A stretch of DNA of 64,000 nucleotides from an uncultured Photobacterium sp. (GCF_947502415.1 NZ_CANMZV010000017.1:1-64000); one strand, 5' to 3'; positions 1-12,522 are shown, counted from the first letter of the stretch. Numbers and translations are program-made. Notes: generated from the sequence alone by a model not told the origin.

Positions 1-71
1 GTAGTTCAGTTGGTTAGAATACCGGCCTGTCACGCCGGGGGTCGCGGGTTCGAGTCCCGTCCGCTCCGCCA
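1..71 (+). tRNA. tRNA-Asp (GTC), 5' end cut by window edge
   Basis: This is the D-arm to CCA part of a tRNA-Asp. The anticodon GTC lies at 29-31 in a loop closed by a G/C-rich stem, the T-arm GGTTCGAGTC follows, and the 3' end carries an encoded CCA. The first six or seven bases of the acceptor stem lie outside the window; the visible 3' strand CCGCTCC predicts a 5' strand GGAGCGG. It is followed 36 nt later by tRNA-Trp, so the two are probably co-transcribed. Confidence 0.97.
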
Positions 72-107
72 CTTATTCAGACAAAGTTAAGTCTTAAAAA
101 CAACTAC

Positions 108-184
<77 letters not shown>

Positions 185-191
185 CTCTCGA

Positions 192-219
192 AGCCTCAGC
201 AGTAATGCTGGGGCTTTTT
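192..219 (+). terminator. Rho-independent terminator of the tRNA operon
   Basis: AGCC-CAGC / GCTG-GGCT hairpin followed by five T residues, 8 nt after tRNA-Trp. Confidence 0.9.
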
Positions 220-360
220 GCATTTGTAGTTTCTGCAATATTGGTTTTTCTGCTCTATATCAAGCAAAGTTCAGTTGATGGTTGAATACCTGAATTTAGG
301 CTTGTTGCTTCCCTTATTTCTCGTTAGCATCCCTTCTTGTTGATGAACTGCCTTGTTCAT

Positions 361-415
361 GACGGGTGATGGAGTTCCACCTTTAACCGCTCTACCGAGA
401 TGATGACTCCTGCTG
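361..415 (+). promoter_or_regulatory. Fluoride riboswitch (crcB motif), probable
   Basis: The segment carries the crcB-motif pattern GG-N-GATGG-N-GTTCC-N-CC, then a short A-rich linker with AACCG, a small hairpin and ATGATG. Pairings seen: P1 GGTG (365-368) with CACC (378-381); a small stem CTC (390-392) with GAG (397-399); and the long-range helix GGAGT (371-375) with ACTCC (406-410). The published Pseudomonas syringae motif, as I remember it, has the same layout with GGCAT/ATGCC in that long-range helix, so the helix covaries. The gene 90 nt downstream is a CLC transporter with fluoride-subtype motifs, which fits the usual genomic partner of this RNA. Confidence 0.85.
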
Positions 416-420
416 TAGTA

Positions 421-498
421 GGATAGATCCGTCTATGGTAGGGGCTTAGGTCATTTGTCATAGCATCTATCCTGAAGATAACCTTGATAAAGATAGAT
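421..498 (+). promoter_or_regulatory. Possible expression platform of the fluoride riboswitch
   Basis: Three repeats can pair in mutually exclusive ways. GGATAGAT (421-428) is fully complementary to ATCTATCC (465-472). The same ATCTATC can instead pair with GATAGAT (492-498), just upstream of the start codon at 506. That suggests a translational switch in which the ribosome-binding region is masked or exposed. No T-rich terminator is seen here. The pairing is visible; the switching is inference. Confidence 0.45.
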
Positions 499-505
499 AA
501 CTGGT

Positions 506-1876
506 ATGGCACACCCATTAAGCGCTAACCCCAAAATATTTGTCCAGATCTTAAGATGGACGCTCCTTATTATTCCTGTTGCCGTAATTGTCGGCTCTCT
601 TAACGCCTTTTTCCTGTGGAGCTTAAGCTTTGCCACAGAGACCCGAATTGATAACCCTTGGCTGCTGTATCTGCTACCGTTAGCTGGGATTGTCATTGTT
701 TATTGCTACCGGAATCTGGGTAAAAACTCAGAGGGTGGTAATAATCTGATCATGGATGAAATCCATGAGCCGGGGGCTGGTATCCCAACTCGGATGGGGC
801 CATTGGTGTTGATTACAACGGTTATTACTCACCTGTTTGGCGGCTCAGCTGGTCGCGAAGGAACTGCCGTGCAAATTGGTGGGGCAACAACTCATTGGTT
901 GGCTAGATGCTTCAAGTTAAATGAAGCTGATACCCGTCTGATTTTGATTGCCGGTGTGGCTGCAGGTTTCGGGGCTGTATTTGGTACGCCGCTAACAGGG
1001 GCTATTTTTGCCCTCGAAGTGTTGGCTATCGGTCGTCTTCGCTATGATGCAATCATTCCTGCCTTGTTTGCCGCTATTCTTGCTGATGTCGTCTGTAGTG
1101 CCTGGGGCGCGCATCATACCCATTACCGAATTGACTTCCTTGAGACCATTACCCTGTTCGAACATGCGGTGAAGGTTGATATCCTGATGGTCGCGAAAAT
1201 TGTTCTGGCGGCGGTTGCATTCGGCTTGGCTGGTTACCTGTTTGGTGAATTGACCCATGCGTTTAAAGATATCTTCAAGGCTACACTGAAGAACCCTTAT
1301 CTGATTGTCGTGGTTGGTGGTTTGATTGTGATTGCTGCGGTTCATTTGATTGGTAACCATGACTATATTGGTCTTGGTGTTTATTCAAGCCGTGAAGGTG
1401 GTGTCAGCATTCTGAGTGCTTTCCAGGAAGGTGGTGCAGAGTGGTATAGCTGGTTGCTAAAACTACTGCTGACCGCTATTACTTTGGCTGCAGGTTATAA
1501 AGGTGGCGAGGTGACACCACTGTTTTTTGTCGGGGCGACATTGGGTAATACCATGGCCTGGATTTTAGGGGCGCCGGTAGATTTATTTGCGGCTTTGGGC
1601 TTTTTAGCTGTATTTGCGGCGGCGACCAACACTCCTCTTGCCTGTACTATCATGGGGGTGGAGCTATTTGGCGCGGATCATATGTTGTATTTTGCCATTG
1701 CCTGTTATACAGCTTATTACTTTAGTGGCCATACTGGGATCTATTCTTCACAGCGAGTGGCGGTTCCTAAGCTGTTCGACTTAGATGGGGCTCCGGCAAT
1801 TACCCATAAGCTGGGTGAATTGCGAGAAACTCATTCATCTTTACTGAAAAGCTTAGCGAAGAAATTCATTAAATAA
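506..1876 (+). CDS. CLC-family anion transporter, probable fluoride/proton antiporter (CLC-F, EriC-F type)
   Basis: A 456-residue multi-pass inner-membrane protein of the CLC fold. It has GNNLI at residues 78-82 and GREGT at 116-120, with the gating Glu at 118. Chloride-type CLC proteins usually have GSGIP and GREGP; GNNLI and GREGT are, to my knowledge, the fluoride-exporting CLC-F signature. The position matching the inner proton glutamate of E. coli ClcA appears to be Val after Glu171, which also suits CLC-F. The fluoride riboswitch upstream strongly supports a role in fluoride export. The start ATG has only a weak ribosome-binding site, which fits riboswitch control of translation. Automated annotation would probably call it a voltage-gated chloride channel. 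It is followed by its own terminator, so it is a single-gene unit. Confidence 0.88.
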   Translation: MAHPLSANPKIFVQILRWTLLIIPVAVIVGSLNAFFLWSLSFATETRIDNPWLLYLLPLAGIVIVYCYRNLGKNSEGGNNLIMDEIHEPGAGIPTRMGPLVLITTVITHLFGGSAGREGTAVQIGGATTHWLARCFKLNEADTRLILIAGVAAGFGAVFGTPLTGAIFALEVLAIGRLRYDAIIPALFAAILADVVCSAWGAHHTHYRIDFLETITLFEHAVKVDILMVAKIVLAAVAFGLAGYLFGELTHAFKDIFKATLKNPYLIVVVGGLIVIAAVHLIGNHDYIGLGVYSSREGGVSILSAFQEGGAEWYSWLLKLLLTAITLAAGYKGGEVTPLFFVGATLGNTMAWILGAPVDLFAALGFLAVFAAATNTPLACTIMGVELFGADHMLYFAIACYTAYYFSGHTGIYSSQRVAVPKLFDLDGAPAITHKLGELRETHSSLLKSLAKKFIK

Positions 1877-1880
1877 CGGT

Positions 1881-1913
1881 CAGGCCGCACAAATGTGCGG
1901 CCTGATTTGTTTT
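1881..1913 (+). terminator. Terminator after the CLC gene
   Basis: Perfect stem CAGGCCGCAC / GTGCGGCCTG with a short AAAT loop, then a T-rich tail, 4 nt after the stop codon. Confidence 0.9.
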
Positions 1914-1983
1914 GGTTCAAGTTTAAGAATTTCTGTCATTTACGCTTGCTGGCTACAGGTTGCTTACCTATACTCAGCTCTTA

Positions 1984-2066
1984 ACTTGTCGGAGTGCCAT
2001 TTGGCTGAGACCGCATTGCGGGATCCGTAGAACCTGATCGGGCTAATACCTGCGAAGGGAACAAGA
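1984..2066 (+). promoter_or_regulatory. TPP riboswitch (THI element)
   Basis: The conserved core is present: closing stem CTTGT (1985-1989) with ACAAG (2061-2065), the CTGAGA box (2005-2010), the ACCTGATC segment (2032-2039), and the tract GGCTAATACCTGCGAAGGGAA. Thiamine pyrophosphate binding to this RNA shuts off thiC-operon expression. The ATG of thiC is about 145 nt downstream. There the Shine-Dalgarno AAGGAA (2199-2204) can pair with TTCCCTT (2183-2189), so control may act on translation initiation. Confidence 0.97.
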
Positions 2067-2084
2067 GATAACTCATCTGTATAG

Positions 2085-5372
<3,288 letters not shown>

Positions 5373-5383
<11 letters not shown>

Positions 5384-6134
5384 TCAGGACTTTCTACGTT
5401 ATAACCGCCAGATCATGCTGCCTGAGATAGGGGAGCAGGGGCAGCTGTTGCTGGGGCAGGCTCAGGTATTGCTGGTCGGAGCCGGCGGACTGGGCTCGGC
5501 TGCCGCATTGTATCTGGCTGGAGCTGGTGTCGGGCACCTCATCATTGCCGATGATGATGAGGTGGATAGCTCTAACCTCCAGCGACAGGTGATATATCGC
5601 GATAGTCACCAGAGTCGGAGTAAGGCTTTGATGGCGGCTGAACAAGTGACAGCACTTAACCCTCATATCCGGGTTCGTTCGGTGCAGGCGCGGCTGGCTG
5701 GACAGAGGCTGGCGATGGAAGTGGCGTTGGCTGATGTGGTGCTCGATTGCTCGGATAATCTGGCTACCCGCCATGCTGTTAACCAAGCCTGCTTTATGGC
5801 CCAAAAGCCGTTGATTTCAGGAGCTGCCATTCGCTGGCAGGGGCAGCTGATGTCATTTGATTTCCGCCAAGGTAATGGCCCCTGTTACCACTGCCTGTTT
5901 CCGTTACAGTCGGATGCCCCGCAGGAGCCGCAAAATTGCAGTAGTGCGGGCATTGCCGGGCCTGTTGTAGGTGTGATGGGAACCATGCAGGCGTTGGAGT
6001 GTATCAAGCTGATTACCGGGGCAGGTGCGGTGGCATTTGGTGCGTTGCAGCAATTTGATGGCCTGACGATGGCTTGGCACCGATTTAACCTCGCTCAAGA
6101 CAAACAGTGCCCGGTATGTAGTACAGGAGAATAG
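5373..6134 (+). CDS. thiF: Sulfur-carrier protein adenylyltransferase ThiF
   Basis: Adenylates the C-terminal glycine of ThiS so that sulfur can be loaded for thiazole synthesis. The product is a 253-residue E1/MoeB-like protein. The nucleotide loop GAGGLGS is at 36-42. Zinc-binding Cys pairs are at 171/174 (CYHC) and 246/249 (CPVC). Cys189 (QNCSSAG) matches the sulfur-transfer Cys of E. coli ThiF. The start overlaps the thiE 3' end. MoeB and other HesA-like proteins are the alternatives, but position between thiE and thiS decides for ThiF. Confidence 0.96.
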
Positions 6135-6141
6135 AATTGTT

Positions 6142-6363
6142 ATGACTGCCACGACGACAGTGATTCAGGTGCAGGTGAACGACAAACCTGTCGAGTGCCC
6201 GCAAGGACAGAGCCTGATTGCGCTGCTAACTACACTGGACATGCCATTGCAGGCAACGGCGGTTGCCCTGAATGATGATATTGTTGCCCGCAGTGAGTGG
6301 GACAGCACCCAGATGAAAACAGGCGATCGAATTGCCATATTTCAAGCTATTGCCGGAGGCTAA
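6142..6363 (+). CDS. thiS: Sulfur carrier protein ThiS
   Basis: A 73-residue ubiquitin-like sulfur carrier ending in the required Gly-Gly (QAIAGG). Its C-terminal thiocarboxylate, made after ThiF adenylation, donates sulfur to ThiG. The sequence has the usual ThiS pattern, with an N-terminal VNDKPVECPQG hairpin and VALNDDIVARSEW in the middle. It is 7 nt after thiF, and its TAA directly abuts the thiG ATG. Confidence 0.97.
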   Translation: MTATTTVIQVQVNDKPVECPQGQSLIALLTTLDMPLQATAVALNDDIVARSEWDSTQMKTGDRIAIFQAIAGG

Positions 6364-7134
6364 ATGCTCACTATTGCTGACAAGACTTTTTCATCTCATT
6401 TATTTACGGGAACTGGTAAGTATGCCAATAGCCAGGTAATGGCCGAATCGATTATTGCCTCGGGATCAGAGTTAGTCACGATGGCACTCAAGCGTGTCGA
6501 TATTGAAAATCGAGATGATGACATTTTGGCTCCGTTGTTGAAGGCTGGGATGAATTTACTGCCGAATACCTCTGGGGCAAAAAATGCCAAAGAAGCCGTG
6601 TTTGCAGCTAAGCTGGCCCGTGAAGCTTTGGGAACTAATTGGCTGAAGCTGGAAATTCACCCAGATCCTAAGTATCTGATGCCGGACCCGATTGAAACGC
6701 TGGCAGCGGCACAAGAACTGGTACGTGAAGGGTTTATTGTTTTGCCTTATTGTCATGCCGATCCGGTACTGTGTAAGCGGTTGGAAGAGGTCGGTTGTGC
6801 TGCGGTGATGCCGTTGGGATCACCAATAGGTTCGAACAAGGGGCTGGCTTCCCGTGATTTCCTGGAAATTATTATTGATCAGGCGCGGGTGCCTGTAATT
6901 GTTGATGCCGGGATTGGTGCGCCGTCTCATGCCGCAGAGGCGATGGAAATGGGGGCGGATGCGGTACTGGTTAATACTGCGATTGCGGCTGCTGCCGATC
7001 CTGTCGCAATGGGGCGGGCATTTAAACTGGCGGTGGAAAGCGGACTGATGGCGTATGAAGCTGGCCTTGCCGGGACGGTAAATCATGCGATTGCTTCAAG
7101 TCCGCTGACGGCGTTTTTGGAGCAAACCGCATGA
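6364..7134 (+). CDS. thiG: Thiazole synthase ThiG
   Basis: Forms the thiazole ring from deoxyxylulose phosphate, dehydroglycine and ThiS thiocarboxylate. The product is 256 residues with a TIM barrel. Lys95 in [10 protein letters not shown] matches the Schiff-base lysine. The phosphate-binding [20 protein letters not shown] segment is near residues 180-200. The start directly follows the thiS stop, and thiH follows after 10 nt. ThiG and ThiH form a complex in E. coli. Confidence 0.97.
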   Translation: MLTIADKTFSSHLFTGTGKYANSQVMAESIIASGSELVTMALKRVDIENRDDDILAPLLKAGMNLLPNTSGAKNAKEAVFAAKLAREALGTNWLKLEIHPDPKYLMPDPIETLAAAQELVREGFIVLPYCHADPVLCKRLEEVGCAAVMPLGSPIGSNKGLASRDFLEIIIDQARVPVIVDAGIGAPSHAAEAMEMGADAVLVNTAIAAAADPVAMGRAFKLAVESGLMAYEAGLAGTVNHAIASSPLTAFLEQTA

Positions 7135-7144
7135 AGGGGCGCGC

Positions 7145-8257
7145 ATGAGTTATGTTGATGTCTGGAAACAGCTTGACTGGGATGATATCCGGCTGTCTAT
7201 CTACAGCAAAACTGCTGCTGATGTCGAGCGGGCATTGCGCAAGCCCAAGCGGGATCTGGAAGATTTTAAGGCGCTGATTTCTCCGGCTGCTGAATCTTAT
7301 CTTGAGCAAATGGCCCAACAGTCAGCGGCTCTGACGCGTCGCCGTTTCGGTCATACGATTTCTTTTTATGTGCCGCTGTATTTGTCGAACCTGTGTGCCA
7401 ATGCTTGTACTTATTGCGGTTTTTCAATGGAGAACCGGATCAAGCGCCGGACACTGGTTGTGCCGGAGATTGAACGTGAGTGCCAGGCTATCAAGGCGAT
7501 GAATTTTGACAGCGTACTCCTGGTAACAGGCGAGCATGAGCGCAAGGTGGGAATGGATTATTTCCGTCAGGCTCTTCCTGCGGTCAAGGCGCAATTCAGC
7601 TACCTGGCGATGGAAGTCCAGCCCCTGGACCAGCATGAGTACACTGAGCTGAAAACCCTTGGGCTGGATGCCGTCATGGTGTATCAGGAGACCTACAGTG
7701 CTCCTACTTATGCAGAGCATCATTTGCGCGGCAATAAGATGGATTTCGAATACCGGCTGGAGACGCCGGATCGCCTGGCAAGAGCGGGGATCGACAAAAT
7801 AGGCATTGGTGCCCTGATTGGCTTGGAAGAGTGGCGGACCGACTGTTTTTTTGTCGCCAGCCATCTGGATTACCTGGAGCGAACCTATTGGCAGACGCGT
7901 TACTCCATTTCGTTTCCGCGCCTGCGTCCTTGTGAAGGCGGACTACAACCTAAGTCGGTGATGACTGACCGTCAGCTGGTTCAGCTGATTTGTGCCTACC
8001 GTTTGCTGAATCCGGAAGTGGAGCTTTCCTTGTCGACTCGTGAATCGCCGCCGTTTCGGGATAATGTCCTGCCGCTGGGGATCACCAGTATGTCGGCGGG
8101 ATCTAAAACCCAGCCCGGCGGTTACGCCGATAATGAACCCGAGCTGGAGCAGTTCTCGATTAGTGATGACCGTTCGGTGGCAGAGGTCGCTCAAGTTGTG
8201 AAGCAGCATGGGTTTGAGGTGGTGTGGAAAGACTGGCATCACGCCTATTCAGGCTAG
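7145..8257 (+). CDS. thiH: 2-iminoacetate synthase ThiH (tyrosine lyase)
   Basis: A radical-SAM enzyme that cleaves tyrosine to p-cresol and 2-iminoacetate (dehydroglycine), the glycine imine needed by ThiG. The product is 370 residues. The cluster motif CxxxCxxC is at Cys84, Cys88 and Cys91, followed by GFS as in ThiH/BioB-like proteins. Having ThiH rather than glycine oxidase ThiO is the anaerobe-compatible version of the pathway. It is the last gene of the operon and is followed by a strong terminator. No thiD or thiM is present in this window. Confidence 0.97.
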   Translation: MSYVDVWKQLDWDDIRLSIYSKTAADVERALRKPKRDLEDFKALISPAAESYLEQMAQQSAALTRRRFGHTISFYVPLYLSNLCANACTYCGFSMENRIKRRTLVVPEIERECQAIKAMNFDSVLLVTGEHERKVGMDYFRQALPAVKAQFSYLAMEVQPLDQHEYTELKTLGLDAVMVYQETYSAPTYAEHHLRGNKMDFEYRLETPDRLARAGIDKIGIGALIGLEEWRTDCFFVASHLDYLERTYWQTRYSISFPRLRPCEGGLQPKSVMTDRQLVQLICAYRLLNPEVELSLSTRESPPFRDNVLPLGITSMSAGSKTQPGGYADNEPELEQFSISDDRSVAEVAQVVKQHGFEVVWKDWHHAYSG

Positions 8258-8278
8258 AACTGTTGTTATTTGGTTCTA

Positions 8279-8313
8279 AAAAACGCCCGCATTGGTGAAT
8301 GCGGGCGTTTTGC
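8279..8313 (+). terminator. Bidirectional terminator between thiH and the aminopeptidase gene
   Basis: Stem ACGCCCGCATT / AATGCGGGCGT with T-rich tail on the plus strand and A-run (T-run on the minus strand) on the other side. It can end both converging transcripts. Confidence 0.92.
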
Positions 8314-8338
8314 TTTTAGCTTGAAAGCGGTGATGAAC

Positions 8339-10126
8339 TTAGCGGGTAAGCGGTGCGGTTGCCTGTTGTAGCCATGTCAGATCATCGCCTTCCAGTGATG
8401 GCCTGATAACATCGAATACGGTCTGGTGGTAGTTGTTCAGCCACGCCAGTTCGGTATCGGTCATCAGTGACAGGTCGACCAGACGGCGATCAATCGGAGC
8501 TCGTGTCAGTGATTCGAAGCCCAGTACGGTCATATCGCCTTGTGTTTCAATTTCTACCACTAACTCCAGGTTTTCAATACGGATACCAAAGGCATCGGCA
8601 CGGTAGTAACCCGGTTCGTTAGAAAGCACCATGCCTGGTTGCAGGGCTGTCGGGTTGTAAACCTTGGAAATACGCTGCGGGCCTTCGTGGACACTCAGGA
8701 AGTGGCCGACACCGTGGCCGGTACCGTGGTCGAAGTCAAAGCCGTGCGCCCACAGGTGCTGGCGTGCCAGAGCATCAAGCTGTGAGCCGTTGGTGCCTTT
8801 TGCGAAGCGGGCTGAAGCAAGTGCAATATGGCCTTTCAGTACCAGAGTGAAGGTTTTCTTCACGTCGTCACCCGGCTGGCCAATGGCGATAGTACGGGTG
8901 ATATCGGTGGTTCCGTCTGGGTACTGGCCGCCTGAATCTACAAGGTAAACATTATCCATTTCCAGTACGCTTGGCTCTGGTTGGTTCAGGTGGTTGTAGT
9001 GGCACATAGCCGCATTGCCGCCAGCGGCAGAAATGGTATCGAAGCTGACATCTGTGCAGCTTGGGTCTAGGCTGCGGATTTGCCATAGCTTGTCGGAGAG
9101 AGTGCCTTCATCCAACAGGTTACCGGCTGCAACTTGGCTATCTACCCATGCCAGGAATTTGCTGATCGCGACGCCGTCGCGGATGTGACTGGCTTTCATG
9201 CCGGCGATTTCAGTCGGGTTTTTCGCCGCTTTTGGTAACAGGCAAGGATCGGCTGCAGCGATCAGGCGAGCACCTGCAACGCTTAGTACCTGGCTGGCCC
9301 AGGCATTGCTGGTCGCCGGATCAATCAATACATCTTTTCCGCCAAGGGCTTGAAGGCCGGCTTCAAGTGCTTCTGGCTGGTGGATGCGAACGCCTTCACC
9401 GACATGAGCGGCGAATTCAGCAGGCAGACGAGCCGGGTCAATATAGAAGTCGACACTCTCGTCGGCGTGGATGATGGCTGTCGACAGCAGTACAGGCAGG
9501 CAAGGGATGTCGCTACCGCGGATATTGAGAAGCCAGGCAATGCTGTCGATTTGAGTCAACAGGGCAGCTTCCGCTTTTTGTTTTGTCAGAACGGCTGCGA
9601 TTTCATGACGCTTGTCGGTGCTGCTCTTGCCGACAAAATCCAGGCTCATCAGTTTGGCGTTGGATAAGGTGGCTGCCGGGCGGTCGTGCCACAGGGTATC
9701 GATCGGGTTGGCAGTGATGCAGACCAGGGCCAGGCTATCGGCTAGTGTCTCGGTCATCTGGTCCAGCCAGGCACCGCTGTGAAGGCGTGGGTCGACGGCA
9801 ACACGGCTGCCAGTTGCAAGATTTTCTTGTGCCCACTGCATCGGTGGTTCATCGATCAGGTGGCGGTATTCGAACACATCGCCCGGTACTTGCTTGCGAA
9901 CCTGGACAACATAGCGGCCATCAACGAATACTGCGGCCTTGTCGCGGGTGATCACTGCCATACCTGCCGAGCCCGTGAAACCAGTGGCCCACTGAAGGCG
10001 TTCGTTGTGAGCTGGGATGTATTCGCCTAGGTATTCATCTTCATGAGGAATGAGCAGCGCATCGAGCTGGCTGTCAGCCAACCATTGGCGGATCTGCTCA
10101 ACTCGTTGTGAGATAACAGCTTGCAT
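8339..10126 (-). CDS. Xaa-Pro aminopeptidase, M24 family, long form
   Basis: A cytosolic metallopeptidase that removes an N-terminal residue preceding proline. The product is 595 residues: two creatinase-like N-terminal domains (about 1-300) and an M24 pita-bread domain (about 310-530) with metal ligands visible in DSGGQYPDGTTD, HGTGHGVGHFLSVHEGP, NEPGYY and IENLELV, then a short C-terminal region typical of eukaryote-like aminopeptidase P. It is longer than E. coli PepP (about 440). I chose the ATG at 10126 because AAAGGA lies 7 nt upstream; an upstream ATG at 10150 would add eight residues. It is a single gene, convergent with the thi operon. Confidence 0.93.
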   Translation of the reverse strand: MQAVISQRVEQIRQWLADSQLDALLIPHEDEYLGEYIPAHNERLQWATGFTGSAGMAVITRDKAAVFVDGRYVVQVRKQVPGDVFEYRHLIDEPPMQWAQENLATGSRVAVDPRLHSGAWLDQMTETLADSLALVCITANPIDTLWHDRPAATLSNAKLMSLDFVGKSSTDKRHEIAAVLTKQKAEAALLTQIDSIAWLLNIRGSDIPCLPVLLSTAIIHADESVDFYIDPARLPAEFAAHVGEGVRIHQPEALEAGLQALGGKDVLIDPATSNAWASQVLSVAGARLIAAADPCLLPKAAKNPTEIAGMKASHIRDGVAISKFLAWVDSQVAAGNLLDEGTLSDKLWQIRSLDPSCTDVSFDTISAAGGNAAMCHYNHLNQPEPSVLEMDNVYLVDSGGQYPDGTTDITRTIAIGQPGDDVKKTFTLVLKGHIALASARFAKGTNGSQLDALARQHLWAHGFDFDHGTGHGVGHFLSVHEGPQRISKVYNPTALQPGMVLSNEPGYYRADAFGIRIENLELVVEIETQGDMTVLGFESLTRAPIDRRLVDLSLMTDTELAWLNNYHQTVFDVIRPSLEGDDLTWLQQATAPLTR

Positions 10127-10254
10127 GGTTTTTTCCTTTAAGTAAGTCACCGTCCTTGCTGACGGAAGAAGAAAAGAGCGGCCTCGAAAAGGTCCGATAA
10201 TGCTGCAAGGCCGTTCGATGCAGTTACGTTAACGCGTTTGTTGTCGAGCTGCAA

Positions 10255-11211
10255 TTAAGTGTCAGACAAATCACGACATCTTGTGATGATTAGCTCTTTC
10301 AACCAGCTATGCCCCGGGTCTTTTTCTTGATGTTTATGCCAAAACAGGGTGTAGGCCATAGCAGGAAGTTCTGATGGCAGAGGCACAACCACCAAGTCGA
10401 GCTGGGCTGCGATGTGCTTGGCAAAGTGGCTTGGTGCGGTAAAGATCAAATCGGTATGAGTGCATAGGCTGGCGGCACTGTTGAAATCCGGGACATAGAT
10501 CGCAATGTCGCGCTGCAACCCCTGATCGGCGAGTTTGTAGTCGAGCAGCCAGCGATCGCTGCCATCGCATCGCACCTGAATGTGCCGCTGTTTCAGGTAC
10601 GTTTCCTGATCCCAGCTTTGGTTCAGGATAGGGTGGCCTTTACGGACAATACAGCGCTGGGTATCCCGATAGAGCTCCTGCCAGATAATGTCCTTGGGCG
10701 GCATCAGGGTTAGCATCGCATCGCGCGGGTTGAGATCTTTGCCGGTGATACCAAAGTCGATTTCACCCCGCTGCAGGCGCTCGAAGGTATTGCTTTCCCA
10801 AGCTTGGGTATCAAAGGTGATGTTTGGGCCTTTGCTGAATATTTCGCCAAGGAACTGGGGCAGCAACAGAGGGTAGGCACTTTCGACCAGGGCCATTCGG
10901 AAATGACGCTCACTGGTGGCGGGAATGAACTCCGAAGGTGCTGTCATCTGCTCAACTTCCCGTAGCAGATGCTCAAGCGCTGGTTGCAGGGCTTGGGCGC
11001 GCGGAGTCGGTATCAGGCCATGAGCCGAGCGGGTAAACAGCGGATCGTCGAACTGCTCTCTGAGTCGCATCAGGCTCTTACTGACCGCCGATTGGCTGAG
11101 GTTCAGTCGCTTGGCTGCATGGGTGACATTGCATTCTTCCAGTAAGACATGGAGGAAAACCAGCAGGTTGAGATCGAGACGGGTTAGTTTTTCGAAAGAC
11201 ACTGCAAACAC
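10255..11211 (-). CDS. LysR-family transcriptional regulator
   Basis: A 318-residue DNA-binding regulator. The N-terminal winged helix-turn-helix (about 12-70) has the LysR hallmark NVTHAAKRLNLSQSAVSKSL, and a LysR substrate-binding domain spans about 95-305. It is transcribed divergently from an MFS exporter gene 108 nt away. In this family that layout usually means the regulator controls the neighbour. The effector is not identifiable from sequence. The C-terminal domain is of the LeuO/NodD-like type, judged from the N-terminal LTRLDLNLLVFLHVLLEE start. Confidence 0.93.
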   Translation of the reverse strand: MFAVSFEKLTRLDLNLLVFLHVLLEECNVTHAAKRLNLSQSAVSKSLMRLREQFDDPLFTRSAHGLIPTPRAQALQPALEHLLREVEQMTAPSEFIPATSERHFRMALVESAYPLLLPQFLGEIFSKGPNITFDTQAWESNTFERLQRGEIDFGITGKDLNPRDAMLTLMPPKDIIWQELYRDTQRCIVRKGHPILNQSWDQETYLKQRHIQVRCDGSDRWLLDYKLADQGLQRDIAIYVPDFNSAASLCTHTDLIFTAPSHFAKHIAAQLDLVVVPLPSELPAMAYTLFWHKHQEKDPGHSWLKELIITRCRDLSDT

Positions 11212-11220
11212 CTCAATGTG

Positions 11221-11279
11221 AGTGATATTCCTTATGGGAAATTCTGATTTGAATATAAACCATTTCTGTTCATATCACT
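11221..11279. promoter_or_regulatory. Divergent promoter region with inverted repeats, possible LysR operator
   Basis: Between the lysR and MFS genes there is a perfect 8-bp inverted repeat AGTGATAT (11221-11228) and ATATCACT (11272-11279). It encloses a second one, ATATTC (11225-11230) and GAATAT (11251-11256), and a small TTCC/GGAA dyad at 11228-11240. LysR proteins commonly bind such A/T-rich dyads. No binding evidence is available from sequence. Confidence 0.4.
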
Positions 11280-11319
11280 AAAGGCTTAGACTGCCGCCAT
11301 CAAAAGAAAGGAAAGTTAC

Positions 11320-12522
11320 ATGAAGCCTGAAACCTCACAAGCAGGAACAAGATTGGTTGCCTTGATGGTACTCCTTGTTCTCTTTAGCCCGCTGGCTATT
11401 GATATTTATTTGCCGGCACTGCCGGCGATGGCGGAAACCTATGCGGTCGATAATGCCCGAGTTCAGGATACTGTTACCTGGTTTATGTTTAGTCTCGGCC
11501 TTGGCCAGTTGCTGGCCGGCCCTTTGGCTGACCGTTTGGGGCGTCGCCCGATCGCCCTTGGCGGGGTGATGATTTATGGCCTGAGCGGAGCAATGGCCTA
11601 CTGGGCTAAGACCTTGGATCTGTTGTTGGTGGCGCGCCTTCTTCAGGGATTTGGGGCCTGTGCGACATCGGTGGCGGCTTTTGCGGCGGTGCGTGATAGT
11701 TTTGGTCCGGAACGCAGTAGCCGGATGATCAGTTACCTGAACGGCGCTATTTGCTTTATTCCTGCGCTGGCACCGCTGGTGGGCTCCTGGCTGACCCATG
11801 AGTTCGGCTGGCGCTCTAACTTCAGTTTTATGACGGGTTTTGCGTTGGTAGCCGGTGTGATGCTGACCGTGTTCTTTAAGGAAACCCGTCCGGCGAATAC
11901 CAAAACCGACGGCGCACTGATCAGTGTTGACCGTTACCTGTCGGTGCTGCGCGAGCCTGTGTTTCTGTTCCACGCGACCCTGTGCATGTTATCGATGGCC
12001 GTAATTCTGGCATATGTGACCTCGGCTCCGGTTTGGCTGATGGTGGAGATGGATCAGAGCATGGCGCAGTTTACAGTATGGTTTGGCGTTAACGCGGCAC
12101 TCAATATCTTTGGTTGTATGGTTGCGCCGAAATATATGGATCGCTTTGGTACCCGCAACACTCTGAATCTGGGTTTATTGATTCTTGTTGGCTCGGGTGC
12201 TGTCATGCTGGTGCTGAGTGATATCCGCGAAGCCTGGGCGTTTATGGTGCCTATATTTATGGCTTCGGTTGGTTTTTCTTTTGTGCTTGGCTCTGCAGCT
12301 GGTAAGGCATTGGCTCCATTTGGTGACCGTGCCGGTACAGCCGCCGCGTTGTTGGGCTTGTTCCAGATGAGTGGCGCCGGGGTGATGGTTAGTATCACTC
12401 AGCGTCTGGATCTGACACCACCGATGTTGCTGACATTACAGATGTGGCTGTTGATCCCTGGTTTGTTTATTTTGTGGTCGAAGCTGGGACATCGCTGGCA
12501 CGCGGCGATAGCCAGCAGTTAA
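11320..12522 (+). CDS. Bcr/CflA-type multidrug efflux MFS transporter
   Basis: A 400-residue inner-membrane protein with about 12 predicted transmembrane segments. The opening FSPLAIDIYLPALPAMAETY and the loop GPLADRLGRRPIALGG are typical of the Bcr/CflA drug:proton antiporter family, which exports bicyclomycin, chloramphenicol or similar compounds. The ATG has a GAAAGGAAAG ribosome-binding site. The adjacent divergent LysR gene is the likely regulator. Substrate cannot be predicted. Confidence 0.92.
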   Translation: MKPETSQAGTRLVALMVLLVLFSPLAIDIYLPALPAMAETYAVDNARVQDTVTWFMFSLGLGQLLAGPLADRLGRRPIALGGVMIYGLSGAMAYWAKTLDLLLVARLLQGFGACATSVAAFAAVRDSFGPERSSRMISYLNGAICFIPALAPLVGSWLTHEFGWRSNFSFMTGFALVAGVMLTVFFKETRPANTKTDGALISVDRYLSVLREPVFLFHATLCMLSMAVILAYVTSAPVWLMVEMDQSMAQFTVWFGVNAALNIFGCMVAPKYMDRFGTRNTLNLGLLILVGSGAVMLVLSDIREAWAFMVPIFMASVGFSFVLGSAAGKALAPFGDRAGTAAALLGLFQMSGAGVMVSITQRLDLTPPMLLTLQMWLLIPGLFILWSKLGHRWHAAIASS

